Origin: Enterobacter cloacae
GTDB lineage: Bacteria; Pseudomonadota; Gammaproteobacteria; Enterobacterales; Enterobacteriaceae
Direction: 5' to 3'
Assembly (NCBI RefSeq): GCF_013375935.1
Contig: NZ_CP056117.1
Span: forward strand, 1,922,001-1,986,000
DNA length: 64,000 nucleotides
Shown piece by piece: positions 31,482-41,500 of this stretch (its first letter is position 1; each line of letters opens with the position of its first letter). A model generated the notes under the pieces. The model worked only from the letters and a program-made list of their open reading frames with translations, ran no database searches and was not told the origin of the DNA. Made by a program: the position numbers and the translations under genes.

Positions 31482-33215
31482 GTGAAAGCCCCGATAAAAC
31501 TGCGCCGCCGTGATGCGGGTGACACCGCTGATTTACCTGACGATCTTCCGCTGCTGTTAAAGCGGCTGTATGCCAGCCGCGGCGTGCGTACGGCAAGCGA
31601 TCTTGAGCGCAGCGTCAAAGGCATGCTGCCCTGGCAGCAGCTGTCCGGCATCGAAAACGCCGCCGAAATGCTCTACAACGCGTTCCGTGAAGGGACGCGC
31701 ATTGTGGTGGTGGGCGATTTTGATGCGGACGGCGCTACCAGCACCGCGCTGAGCGTGCTCAGCCTGCGGGCGCTGGGCTGCGATAACGTGACCTATCTGG
31801 TACCGAACCGCTTCGAAGATGGCTACGGCCTCAGCCCGGAAGTGGTCGATCAGGCCCACGCCCGTGGCGCGCAGATGATCATGACCGTGGATAACGGGAT
31901 CTCGTCTCATGCCGGGGTCGATCATGCCCATCGGTTGGGGATCCCGGTACTGGTCACCGATCACCATCTGCCGGGGGACACCCTGCCTGCCGCCGAAGCG
32001 ATTATTAACCCGAACCTGCGCGACTGCGATTTCCCGTCGAAATCGCTTGCCGGAGTAGGGGTGGCGTTTTATCTGATGCTGGCGTTACGCACGCTGCTGC
32101 GCGACAAGGGCTGGTTTGAATCGCGCGGGATTGCCGTACCGAACCTCGCGGAGTATCTCGATCTGGTGGCGCTGGGAACGGTAGCGGACGTTGTGCCGCT
32201 GGATGCCAATAACCGTATTCTCACCTGGCAGGGCTTGAGCCGCATTCGGGCGGGCAAATGCCGTCCGGGGATCAAGGCGCTGCTGGAAATCTCCAACCGC
32301 GATCCGCTGAAGCTTGCGGCAAGCGATTTGGGCTTTGCCCTCGGGCCGCGGCTGAACGCTGCCGGAAGGCTGGACGATATGTCCGTCGGCGTGGCGCTGC
32401 TGCTGTGCGACAACATCGGCGAGGCCCGCGTGCTGGCCAGCGAGCTGGACGCGCTAAACCAGACGCGTAAAGAGATTGAGCAGGGGATGCAGGCCGAAGC
32501 GCTGACCCTGTGCGAAAAGCTGGAGCGCAGCGGCGATACCCTGCCGGGCGGGCTGGCGATGTATCACCCCGAGTGGCACCAGGGCGTGGTGGGCATTCTG
32601 GCATCGCGCATTAAAGAGCGCTTCCACCGTCCGGTGATTGCGTTTGCGCCTGCTGGAGACGGCACGCTGAAAGGCTCTGGCCGTTCGATTCAGGGGCTGC
32701 ACATGCGCGATGCGCTGGAGCGTCTCGACACGCTGCACCCGAACCTGATGATTAAGTTCGGCGGCCACGCGATGGCCGCGGGCCTGTCGCTGGAAGAGGC
32801 GAAGTTCGACGACTTCCAGCGCCTGTTTGGCGAGCTGGTCACCGAGTGGATCGATCCGGCGCTGTTGCAGGGGGAAGTGGTTTCAGACGGCGCGCTTTCC
32901 CCGGCAGAAATGACCATGGAAGTGGCGCAGATGCTGCGCGATGCGGGCCCGTGGGGGCAGATGTTCCCGGAGCCGCTTTTCGATGGACGCTTCCGCCTGC
33001 TGCAACAGCGCATCGTGGGCGAACGCCACCTCAAGGTGATGGTGGAACCGGTCGGCGGCGGTCCGCTGCTCGACGGTATAGCCTTCAACGTTGATACCTC
33101 CATCTGGCCGGACAACGGCGTGCGTGAGGTTGAGCTGGCCTACAAGCTGGATATTAACGAGTTTCGCGGTAACCGCTCCCTTCAGATCATCATCGACAAT
33201 ATCTGGCCAATTTAG
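31482..33215 (+). CDS. recJ: Single-stranded-DNA-specific exonuclease RecJ
   Basis: RecJ degrades single-stranded DNA 5' to 3' in RecF recombination, base-excision and mismatch repair. The product is 577 residues from a GTG start. DHH-family metal motifs are visible in order: VVVGDFDADGATSTA, TVDNGISSHAGV and LVTDHHLPGD. The later FGGHAMAAGLSL belongs to the DHHA1 region. It is tightly linked to dsbC, and prfB follows 90 bases downstream. Confidence 0.97.
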   Translation: MKAPIKLRRRDAGDTADLPDDLPLLLKRLYASRGVRTASDLERSVKGMLPWQQLSGIENAAEMLYNAFREGTRIVVVGDFDADGATSTALSVLSLRALGCDNVTYLVPNRFEDGYGLSPEVVDQAHARGAQMIMTVDNGISSHAGVDHAHRLGIPVLVTDHHLPGDTLPAAEAIINPNLRDCDFPSKSLAGVGVAFYLMLALRTLLRDKGWFESRGIAVPNLAEYLDLVALGTVADVVPLDANNRILTWQGLSRIRAGKCRPGIKALLEISNRDPLKLAASDLGFALGPRLNAAGRLDDMSVGVALLLCDNIGEARVLASELDALNQTRKEIEQGMQAEALTLCEKLERSGDTLPGGLAMYHPEWHQGVVGILASRIKERFHRPVIAFAPAGDGTLKGSGRSIQGLHMRDALERLDTLHPNLMIKFGGHAMAAGLSLEEAKFDDFQRLFGELVTEWIDPALLQGEVVSDGALSPAEMTMEVAQMLRDAGPWGQMFPEPLFDGRFRLLQQRIVGERHLKVMVEPVGGGPLLDGIAFNVDTSIWPDNGVREVELAYKLDINEFRGNRSLQIIIDNIWPI

Positions 33216-33305
33216 CGTCAGTAATCTCTATAAAAAAGGGCGTGGATTCGGTACAATCCCGCTCTTATCACCGCATTTTGACAAGCTCATAAAAGAAAAC
33301 AGACC

Positions 33306-34404
33306 ATGTTTGAAATTAATCCGGTAAAAAACCGCATCCAGGACCTCACGGAGCGCTCCGACGTTCTTAGGGGGTATCTTTGACTACGATGCCAAGAAAG
33401 AGCGTCTCGAAGAAGTAAACGCCGAGCTGGAACAGCCGGACGTCTGGAACGAACCTGAACGCGCGCAGGCGCTGGGTAAAGAGCGTTCCTCCCTCGAAGC
33501 CATCGTAGATACGCTGGATCAAATGGCGCAGGGTCTGGAAGATGTTTCTGGGCTGCTGGAGCTGGCCGTCGAAGCTGACGACGAAGAAACCTTTAACGAA
33601 GCCGTGGCAGAGCTCGACGTGCTGGAAGAGAAGCTGGCGCAGCTGGAATTCCGTCGCATGTTCTCCGGCGAATACGACAGCGCTGACTGCTATCTCGATA
33701 TTCAGGCAGGTTCTGGCGGTACCGAAGCGCAGGACTGGGCCAGCATGCTGATGCGTATGTATCTGCGCTGGGCAGAAGCGCGCGGTTTTAAAACCGAAAT
33801 TATCGAAGAGTCTGAAGGTGAAGTGGCAGGCATCAAGTCCGTCACCATCAAGATTATTGGCGATTACGCCTACGGCTGGCTGCGTACTGAAACCGGCGTT
33901 CACCGCCTGGTGCGTAAGAGCCCGTTCGACTCCGGCGGCCGTCGCCACACCTCCTTCAGCTCCGCGTTTGTCTACCCGGAAGTGGATGAAGATATCGATA
34001 TCGACATCAATCCGGCGGATCTGCGCATCGACGTGTATCGCGCATCCGGCGCGGGCGGTCAGCACGTTAACCGTACGGAATCCGCGGTGCGTATTACCCA
34101 CATTCCAACCGGGCTGGTAACACAGTGCCAGAACGACCGTTCCCAGCATAAGAACAAAGACCAGGCCATGAAGCAGATGAAAGCGAAGCTTTATGAGCTG
34201 GAAATGCAGAAGAAAAATGCTGAGAAACAGGCGATGGAAGACAACAAGTCCGACATCGGCTGGGGCAGCCAGATCCGTTCTTACGTCCTTGATGACTCCC
34301 GCATCAAAGACCTGCGTACCGGGGTTGAAACCCGCAACACGCAGGCGGTGCTGGACGGCAGCCTGGACCAATTTATCGAAGCAAGTTTGAAAGCAGGGTT
34401 ATGA
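33306..34404 (+). CDS. prfB: Peptide chain release factor 2 (programmed +1 frameshift)
   Basis: RF2 reads UGA and UAA. Translation starts at 33306, runs 25 codons to an in-frame TGA at 33381-33383, and shifts +1 on CTT TGA C to continue at 33382 (join 33306-33380 with 33382-34404). The internal Shine-Dalgarno AGGGGG lies just upstream, the classic autoregulatory signal. The total is 365 residues. The peptide anticodon SPF is in RKSPFDSGG and the GGQ loop is [13 protein letters not shown]. Residue 246 just before GGQ is Ala (YRASGAGGQ), unlike the Thr of E. coli K-12. lysS begins nine bases later. Confidence 0.98.
33371..33384 (+). promoter_or_regulatory. RF2 programmed frameshift site
   Basis: GGGGTATCTTTGAC combines a Shine-Dalgarno-like purine run (AGGGGG from 33369), the slippery CTT codon, the in-frame TGA stop and the following C. 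Low RF2 favours the +1 shift, giving negative feedback. Confidence 0.97.
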
Positions 34405-34413
34405 GGAACCAAC

Positions 34414-35931
34414 ATGTCTGAACAACAAGCACAGGGCGCTGACGCGGTAGTCGATCTTAACAACGAACTGAAAACCCGCCGCGAGAAGCTGGCAGCGCTG
34501 CGCGAGCAGGGCGTGCCGTTCCCGAACGATTTTCGTCGTGACCACACCTCAGACCAACTGCACGCAGACTTCGACGGTAAAGAGAACGAAGAGCTGGAAG
34601 CGCTGAACGTTGAAGTGTCCGTGGCTGGCCGTATGATGACCCGTCGTATCATGGGGAAAGCGTCCTTTGTGACCTTACAGGACGTTGGCGGCCGTATTCA
34701 GCTGTACGTCTCCCGTGACGATCTGCCGGAAGGCATCTACAACGAGCAGTTCAAGAAGTGGGACCTGGGCGATATTCTGGGCGCGAAAGGCAAGCTGTTC
34801 AAAACCAAAACCGGTGAACTGTCTATCCACTGCACCGAGCTGCGTCTGCTGACCAAAGCCCTGCGCCCGCTGCCGGACAAGTTCCACGGCCTGCAGGATC
34901 AGGAAGCGCGCTACCGTCAGCGCTACCTGGATCTCATCTCTAACGATGAATCCCGCAAGACCTTCAAGATTCGCTCCCAGATCATGGCCGGTATCCGCCA
35001 GTTCATGGTTAAACGCGACTTTATGGAAGTGGAAACCCCGATGATGCAGGTGATCCCTGGCGGTGCCTCTGCCCGTCCGTTCATCACACATCACAACGCC
35101 CTGGACCTGGACATGTACCTGCGTATCGCGCCGGAACTGTACCTGAAGCGTCTGGTGGTCGGTGGTTTCGACCGCGTGTTTGAAATCAACCGTAACTTCC
35201 GTAACGAAGGTATCTCCGTGCGTCATAACCCAGAGTTCACCATGATGGAGCTCTATATGGCGTATGCGGATTACAAAGATCTGATCGAGCTGACCGAATC
35301 TCTGTTCCGTACGCTGGCGCAGGACATTCTGGGCACGACCAAAGTGCCTTACGGCGAAGAAGTGTTCGACTTCGGCAAGCCGTTCGAAAAGCTGACCATG
35401 CGCGAAGCGATCAAGAAATACCGTCCGGAAACCAACATGGCGGATCTGGATAACTTCGACTCTGCAAAAGCCATTGCCGAAAGCATCGGTATCAAGGTAG
35501 AGAAGAGCTGGGGCCTGGGCCGTATCGTAACCGAGATCTTCGAAGAAGTGGCCGAAGCGCACCTGATTCAGCCGACCTTCATTACCGAGTATCCGGCTGA
35601 AGTGTCTCCGCTGGCGCGTCGCAATGACGAGAACCCGGAAATCACCGATCGCTTCGAATTCTTCATCGGTGGCCGCGAAATCGGCAACGGCTTTAGCGAG
35701 CTGAACGATGCAGAAGATCAGGCGCAGCGCTTCCAGGATCAGGTTAACGCGAAGGCGGCGGGCGACGACGAAGCGATGTTCTTCGACGAAGACTACGTAA
35801 CCGCGCTGGAACACGGCCTGCCGCCGACGGCTGGCCTGGGTATTGGTATCGACCGTATGGTTATGCTGTTTACCAACAGCCATACCATCCGCGACGTGAT
35901 CCTGTTCCCGGCGATGCGTCCGGTGAAATAA
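34414..35931 (+). CDS. lysS: Lysyl-tRNA synthetase
   Basis: LysS is a class II aminoacyl-tRNA synthetase that charges tRNA-Lys. The protein is 505 residues. An N-terminal OB-fold anticodon-binding domain comes first. Class II motif 2 is in [18 protein letters not shown] and motif 3 in [12 protein letters not shown]. It is nine bases downstream of prfB and is probably co-transcribed with it. A bidirectional terminator follows. Confidence 0.98.
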   Translation: MSEQQAQGADAVVDLNNELKTRREKLAALREQGVPFPNDFRRDHTSDQLHADFDGKENEELEALNVEVSVAGRMMTRRIMGKASFVTLQDVGGRIQLYVSRDDLPEGIYNEQFKKWDLGDILGAKGKLFKTKTGELSIHCTELRLLTKALRPLPDKFHGLQDQEARYRQRYLDLISNDESRKTFKIRSQIMAGIRQFMVKRDFMEVETPMMQVIPGGASARPFITHHNALDLDMYLRIAPELYLKRLVVGGFDRVFEINRNFRNEGISVRHNPEFTMMELYMAYADYKDLIELTESLFRTLAQDILGTTKVPYGEEVFDFGKPFEKLTMREAIKKYRPETNMADLDNFDSAKAIAESIGIKVEKSWGLGRIVTEIFEEVAEAHLIQPTFITEYPAEVSPLARRNDENPEITDRFEFFIGGREIGNGFSELNDAEDQAQRFQDQVNAKAAGDDEAMFFDEDYVTALEHGLPPTAGLGIGIDRMVMLFTNSHTIRDVILFPAMRPVK

Positions 35932-35944
35932 GCCATTAAGACGT

Positions 35945-35981
35945 AAAAAAAGCCCCGCGCGTTCCCGCCGGGGCTTTTTTA
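35945..35981. terminator. Bidirectional terminator between lysS and idi
   Basis: AAAAAAAGCCCCGCGC, GTTCC and CGCCGGGGCTTTTTT form a strong stem with A- and T-tracts on both sides. It serves lysS on the plus strand. It also overlaps the idi stop codon on the minus strand. Confidence 0.9.
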
Positions 35982-36521
35982 TTGCGCCGCGAAGGCCCTG
36001 AGCTTTTCGCGCGCGGTGCTCGCTTCCTGTACCATCCACGGGCTGAACGCCCACGGCGTGGCGTCCAGGGCAAGGAACAGCGCGTCCAGATCTACCCACT
36101 GATACTCCATCACTTCGTCGCTGTTGATGGTGAGGGGACCGGTGACGCGTGCCGCATAGACCGGGCAAAGCTCGTTTTCAACGATCCCGGACGGGTCGGT
36201 TTCCCGGTAGCGGAACTCCGGTGCGATGGGGGTGATGTCCGTGATTTCGGCGCCGACTTCAAAGCGGCAGCGGCGGATTATCGCCTGCTCTGTCTGTTCT
36301 TCCGACTGCGGATGACCGCAGACAGAGTTGGTCCACACGCCGGGCCACGCTTTTTTACTTAAGGCGCGCCGGGTAATCAGGCATTGCCCGTTAGCGTTAA
36401 ACAGCCATGAAGAGAAGGCCAAGTGTAGCGGGGTGTGTGACGTATGCGCGGCGTATTTCTCCTGAGTGCCAATCACCTTTCCCTGGTCATTTACCAATAT
36501 AACGTGTTCTTGAATACTCAT
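35979..36521 (-). CDS. idi: Isopentenyl-diphosphate delta-isomerase (type 1)
   Basis: Idi interconverts isopentenyl and dimethylallyl diphosphate for isoprenoid synthesis. It has 180 residues with a Nudix-like fold. The catalytic cysteine is Cys68 in [12 protein letters not shown]; metal-binding His26, His33 and His70 and the catalytic Glu in [12 protein letters not shown] are present. It converges with lysS, as in E. coli. Confidence 0.95.
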   Translation of the reverse strand: MSIQEHVILVNDQGKVIGTQEKYAAHTSHTPLHLAFSSWLFNANGQCLITRRALSKKAWPGVWTNSVCGHPQSEEQTEQAIIRRCRFEVGAEITDITPIAPEFRYRETDPSGIVENELCPVYAARVTGPLTINSDEVMEYQWVDLDALFLALDATPWAFSPWMVQEASTAREKLRAFAAQ

Positions 36522-36684
36522 TGATGCTCCAGTGCCAAAATGCCAAATGGTTTAGCACCATCAGCGGGTTTATTATACTGCATTCTTATGCGAACGGTTT
36601 GACCCGCAGAGCGGAAAAGGGCATGACCCGCATCAGTTTGGGCTGCTATCATAGTGCGCCATTCACGCTGACCGAGGAGCTGTT

Positions 36685-37425
36685 TTGTTTGCAGGAAGCC
36701 TGACGAGAAATCCCATCATTGCCGTTTTCTGCCTGACGCTGACGCTATTTCTGGCGGGATGCTCGGGGAGTAAATCTTCGGATATGGGCAGTTATTCTGG
36801 TGCAGTGTATACCGTTAAGCGCGGGGATACGCTCTACCGCATCTCACGTGCTACGGGAACCAGCGTGAAGGAGCTGGCACGCCTGAATAACATCTCCCCA
36901 CCGTATACCATTGAGATAGGGCAGAAACTCAAGGTTAACGGCGATTCATCCTCAGGTAAAAAGTCCTCAACGCGCAAAACGGCTAAGGTAACGCCATCCT
37001 ACCAGGTTCCAAAATCATCGTGGCCGCCGGTCGGACAGCGCTGCTGGATCTGGCCTGCGAGCGGAAAAGTCGTGGCCCCGTACTCACTCTCTGAAGGTGG
37101 CAATAAAGGCATTGATATCGCTGCCGCACGCGGTACACCGGTTTATGCCTCCGGCGCCGGGAAGGTGGTTTATGTCGGCAACCAGCTGCGCGGATACGGC
37201 AACCTGATCATGATTAAGCACGGTGAGGACTATATTACGGCCTATGCGCATAACGACACGATGCTGGTCAACAACGGCCAGAACGTGAAGGCAGGGCAGA
37301 AGATTGCGACCATGGGCAGCACCGGCACAGATACGGTGAAGCTGCATTTCCAGATCCGCTACAAGGCGACGGCCATCGATCCGCAACGTTATCTTCCTGC
37401 ACAGGGCAGTAAACCGAAGTGCTAA
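36685..37425 (+). CDS. actS: LysM/LytM lipoprotein ActS (YgeR), amidase activator
   Basis: This outer-membrane lipoprotein belongs to the EnvC/NlpD family that activates peptidoglycan amidases. It has 246 residues from a TTG at 36685, well placed behind GAGGAG. The lipobox is LAGCSG, the LysM domain starts at YTVKRGDTLYRIS, and the C-terminal M23 domain contains GGNKGIDIAAARGTPVYASG. The expected metal-binding His of the HxxxD motif is replaced (NKGID), so the domain is catalytically degenerate, as in the activators. It lies next to glyU, as in E. coli. Confidence 0.93.
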   Translation: MFAGSLTRNPIIAVFCLTLTLFLAGCSGSKSSDMGSYSGAVYTVKRGDTLYRISRATGTSVKELARLNNISPPYTIEIGQKLKVNGDSSSGKKSSTRKTAKVTPSYQVPKSSWPPVGQRCWIWPASGKVVAPYSLSEGGNKGIDIAAARGTPVYASGAGKVVYVGNQLRGYGNLIMIKHGEDYITAYAHNDTMLVNNGQNVKAGQKIATMGSTGTDTVKLHFQIRYKATAIDPQRYLPAQGSKPKC

Positions 37426-37505
37426 GTGATTATTTAATCGCCACTTAGTGACGCAGAGGCTTGTATGAAGAAGCGTAAGGTCTATAATGCCTTACGCACC
37501 TCAAA

Positions 37506-37579
37506 GCGGGCGTAGTTCAATGGTAGAACGAGAGCTTCCCAAGCTCTATACGAGGGTTCGATTCCCTTCGCCCGCTCCA
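37506..37579 (+). tRNA. glyU: tRNA-Gly(CCC)
   Basis: The 74-base sequence GCGGGCGTAGTTCAATGG... ends in an encoded CCA. The acceptor stem GCGGGCG pairs with CGCCCGC, the anticodon loop CTTCCCAAG carries anticodon CCC, and the T-loop is GGTTCGATTCC. It is identical to E. coli glyU as far as I can judge. In E. coli this gene borders the ETT2 island, and it marks the start of the variable block here. Confidence 0.97.
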
Positions 37580-37741
37580 ATCTCCAGGTATATCCACTTT
37601 TCATTCATCAGTGAGTAATGTCGCCCTGCTTTAGCAAGTACTGCTGAAACGACCTGTTGTTCTACGCCCGCATCAGCCGCGGGGTTGGTTTGTGGCATAA
37701 TTTTCATAGCCCCAGGAATAAAGGGCTGTTCGCCCTTATTC

Positions 37742-38386
37742 TCAACGGCGAGTCATCGCCAATCGTAGACCTAACCCAATAAATGTTACGCCAACAATTC
37801 GATCCAGCAATTTCTGCAGCTTTCTGTTTCGTGAAACGGCGCCAGCGGCACTACCAGCAAGCACGGCGAACGTTAAATCAGTCATAAAAGCGATCAGCGC
37901 GTAGGTCATCCCCAGGACCAGAAAAGAAGCCGCATTGTGCTCGCCACCGGGTGAAACGAATTGAGGGAAAAAAGAGATGAAGAACAGCAGCACCTTCGGG
38001 TTGGTTAAGGTGGTTATGAAACCTTTAGTCAGCAGACTCGCATGGGTCGCTTTTGTTTTAACGGCGTCTGCTTCGCTGCGATCCGAGGTTTGCTTCGTCA
38101 GGGTTCCCAAAATCATCTTACTGCCGAGATACACCAGATAAGCTGCACCGAGATACTTAATAACGGTAAACATCACCGGCGACGCTGCGATCAGCGCGGT
38201 TAACCCTACGGCGCTTGCAACCGCATGCGTACAGCTACCTAATGCAACCCCGGCGGCAGAGATAATTCCCGCTCGTCTACCATTCGCCACGCTTTGACCG
38301 ACCACGTAGGCTATATCAGGCCCAGGGGTAACGGAAAGCAGGAGTACAGACAGGGCAAAAAGCCCGAAATGAGTTATGTCCAGCAT
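37742..38386 (-). CDS. LysE/RhtB family amino-acid exporter
   Basis: The 214-residue membrane protein has about six hydrophobic helices and the family signature SVTPGPDIAYVVGQS near residue 17, then NPKVLLFFISFFPQF around residue 125. The start was set at MLDITHFGLFAL, behind CTGGAGCTGGCT; the longer open frame adds an unlikely 52 residues. The substrate is unknown (homoserine, threonine, leucine or similar are typical). It is the first gene inside the glyU-side variable block. Confidence 0.88.
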   Translation of the reverse strand: MLDITHFGLFALSVLLLSVTPGPDIAYVVGQSVANGRRAGIISAAGVALGSCTHAVASAVGLTALIAASPVMFTVIKYLGAAYLVYLGSKMILGTLTKQTSDRSEADAVKTKATHASLLTKGFITTLTNPKVLLFFISFFPQFVSPGGEHNAASFLVLGMTYALIAFMTDLTFAVLAGSAAGAVSRNRKLQKLLDRIVGVTFIGLGLRLAMTRR

Positions 38387-38535
38387 AGCCAGCTCCAGAT
38401 AACACAAGTGTAAGATCTTCCATGCTAGCACTGAATTTTTATGCGGTAAATGTGGGTTTGTATTCTTGTGCGCGTACGTATGCCAGCGCCATAACGTGAC
38501 TAAACATCGGCGTTCTGTAAGAGATACATCGACAA

Positions 38536-38562
38536 GCCACATACCTGAGTATGTGGCTTTTT
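38536..38562. terminator. Perfect 9-bp hairpin downstream of the autotransporter gene
   Basis: GCCACATAC, the loop CTGA and GTATGTGGC are followed on the plus strand by TTTTTATG. It lies just beyond the autotransporter stop, but the T-run favours plus-strand termination, where no gene was recognised. On the minus strand the stem is followed by TTGTCGAT. Confidence 0.5.
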
Positions 38563-38566
38563 ATGT

Positions 38567-41500
38567 TTAGAAGGCGAGCGACCAGGTAGCGCTCACGGTC
38601 TGACTGGTGTCGTGCTGAGAGGCATTAACGTTATATCCCACGCCGAACGTCATATTGCGTTTCTGCATTTTTATTCCCAGCTGGCCGTTAAAGGCGGTGT
38701 CGTCCATAATCTCAGCGCGAATGGTATCGCTGGCGCTAATGCCAACGGTATGCAGGGTGTTCTGACTCTCCCTGTCGCCGCTGACGGCGACCACAGCAGC
38801 ATCGGCCTGCGGGCTCAGCGTCCAGCCTGAATCCAGCGAGAAGGCTTTCGCCACTTTCACACCTACCGGGAACTGCCAGATTGTCTGCGTGCCTTTATCG
38901 GTATGGAAGACGCGTTCATCCTGGCTGTTTTTGGTATCAAAGGCATCGGTTGTGAGCTGGTTATAGCGCACGCCTGCATGGGGGATGATATCCAGCACGT
39001 TGGTTTCGATCAGGTACTCGCCCCGAACGCCCGCGCTGAACAGCATTCCGTCCACGTTTGCCTTCAGCTTGCCGCCTGCCTCCATCCAGCCCGGCTGTTT
39101 CTGGTCAACGTTGCTGCTGGTCTGGGTCAGGCTGACGTCGCCCGTCAGGTTCCAGCGATCCTGACTCCAGTTCTGGTACAGGGTTATGCCCCAGAAGCTG
39201 AAATCATTATGGGTAGCGCTGACGTCACCGCGTGAATCGCTGTCGCCGTTACCGGCATGAAACGCCGCGCCGCTGCGCAGCGTACCGCGATCGGTCTGCC
39301 AGGCCTTGTCTCCCCCCATCATTAAGCCGTAGAAGCTGCTGTCCTGCCCGTAGCTCAGGTTCCCGGCGCGCAGATCGCTGCTGCGCGGGTTGCCGTACAG
39401 GGCGTGAACCCAGACGCTGGCGTCGGTGTCAGCAGGCTGCAGCGCCGCGTTAGCAACGGAGTTACGCTCCATCACGGCATCCACCGCCGCGCTGCCCGCC
39501 GCCCAGGTATTATGCTGCACGCCTCCCGCCGTCGCGATTTGCGCCGCGCTGTTAACGGTACTCACCACGTCCTCCACGCTCGCCTGCGGGATATCGATGG
39601 CAACGGACAGATAACGCGCGCCCGCCTGGGTGGCCGTGCGTGAGTTTTCCCCGCTGGCGATAAGCCGATCCAGCGCGTGTGCGGTGACCACCCCCGGCAG
39701 GACGTCCTGTGCGGCGCGTGCCCGGGTGGTGACCAGCACCTCGCCATCACGCTCCTGCGTCGTGGCCGTCAGCAGTTTATTCAGCAGAAGGTTCTCATTC
39801 TGCCAGCCGTTTCCGGCGATGCTGACGTCGCTAAAGCCTCTGGCAACCGCATAGGTCTGGTTGGCCTTCGCATCTGCGACATAAAGCGCGGCGCTGTCCG
39901 CCACGCTCAGGCTGCCGCCGGTGGCATTCAGCGCGGCCTGGCCGTTGGTCATCTCTTTGGTGCTGAGCATCAGGAGAGAGCGATCGGCAAAATCGACGCT
40001 GTTAAAGGCGGCGTCACGGTCGGCTGAACTGCCGGTCAGAGTGCCGTCAACCCGCAGCCCGCCCTGGGCGGCGTTGAGATACTGCGGCGCCTGTATGGGG
40101 ACCGCCGCCGTGATGGCGTTTTCACCCCAGCGTAGTCCGCTGTCCGCAAAGCGCGCTTCGGCCACGGCGGTGGAGGTATCCCCCAGCACCAGCAGGGCGT
40201 TTTGCCCCACGGTTACGCGGCCGTTAACCTCGCTGCCGCCGCTTGCCACCCGGGAGGCATCCGCCAGGGTGCCGCCCGGTGTCCAGGCCGGGTCGATAAA
40301 CAGCCGGGCACCCTGAAGATCAAGACGCTCTGCCATCAGCGACCCGGCGGCGGTGCTGTCACCAACCGCGATCTGCGACGCTTCGGCGGCGGTAAGCTGG
40401 CCTGCAAGCAGCGCGCCGGTTACGGCCAGCTGCCCCTGATCCTGTAGCGCCGCGTCGGCGTGCAGGGTGGCCTGATGGGCCACGTTGAGCAGGCCGCTGC
40501 TGACGATCCCGGCAGCCGTGCCGCCGGAGGTGAGGGTATGGTCGCCCGCAACGACGTTCATGGTGCCCTGCGGAGCGATGGTGACGGTGCCGGTCAGGTG
40601 CGCGGTTACGTCCTGCATGGCCGTCACGCCGAGATTCAGCGTGCCGTTATTAACCGCTACGGCAACCGGAGTTTGCGGCGCGCCGGCGACCTCGATCAGG
40701 GCGCCCGCCGCGCCGGTCAGGGTTAGCGACTGAGCGTTGCCGATGGTCACAGACGGTTTGCCTTCTCCTTCAAAGCGCAGCTGCGAGGCACCAAAGCCCG
40801 TAGGCACGGCGATGGCCTGGTCGGACGGGGCACTCTCCGCGCCGATGTAGAGCTGGTTTTTAGCAGAGGTGACCTGGGTATTGGCCAGCACCGCGCCGGT
40901 GATGGCGGCGTCGATCACGCTGGCGGTACCGCTGGCGTTCTCCGGATTTTGCAGCGTGCCCAGCATCACCAGCGCGTTACCCTGGCTCTGGCCCAGCAGG
41001 CCGTTTACCCCTTTAACGTAATCCAGCTGATAGGCGGCATCGGTCAGGATCAGGGTGCTGTCGGTAAGGTGGGTGCGCGCTCCGGTATCGTTGTATTTCA
41101 CCGGTTCGGTGGAGCTGGCCGCGGCGTTGAACAGCTGGTCGGCGCGGGTTTGGAGCTGGCTGTGGTTGGCCAGGTTCAGCGAGGCTCCGCTGCTGAGCGC
41201 CAGCGTATCGGCAACCAGCCGGGTGTGGCTGAAGGTGAGCTTGCCGCTGCTCAGCCGGACCGGAGCGGTGACGGTGTTCCCTTTTACGTTCAGGGCCGAT
41301 CCGACGTTATTATTGGTAAAGCCGCCGTTCAGAACGGTATCGCCGGTCACCTCCAGGGTACCGAAGCGGCTGAACTGGGCACCCTCAAAGGTAGGCATAG
41401 CGGCCAGATGCAGGGTGCTGGCCGCGCCGCCGTACAGATGGCCCGCCACGCGGCTATTGTCCAGCCAGACGTCGCTTGCCTTCTGGCCGTCGCTGGCGAG

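Noticed and set aside
38387..38542. Extended N-terminus (52 residues) for the LysE-type exporter
   Set aside because: The added segment is charged and Trp/His-rich, unlike the family, which begins directly with the first membrane helix. A ribosome-binding site supports the ATG at 38386.
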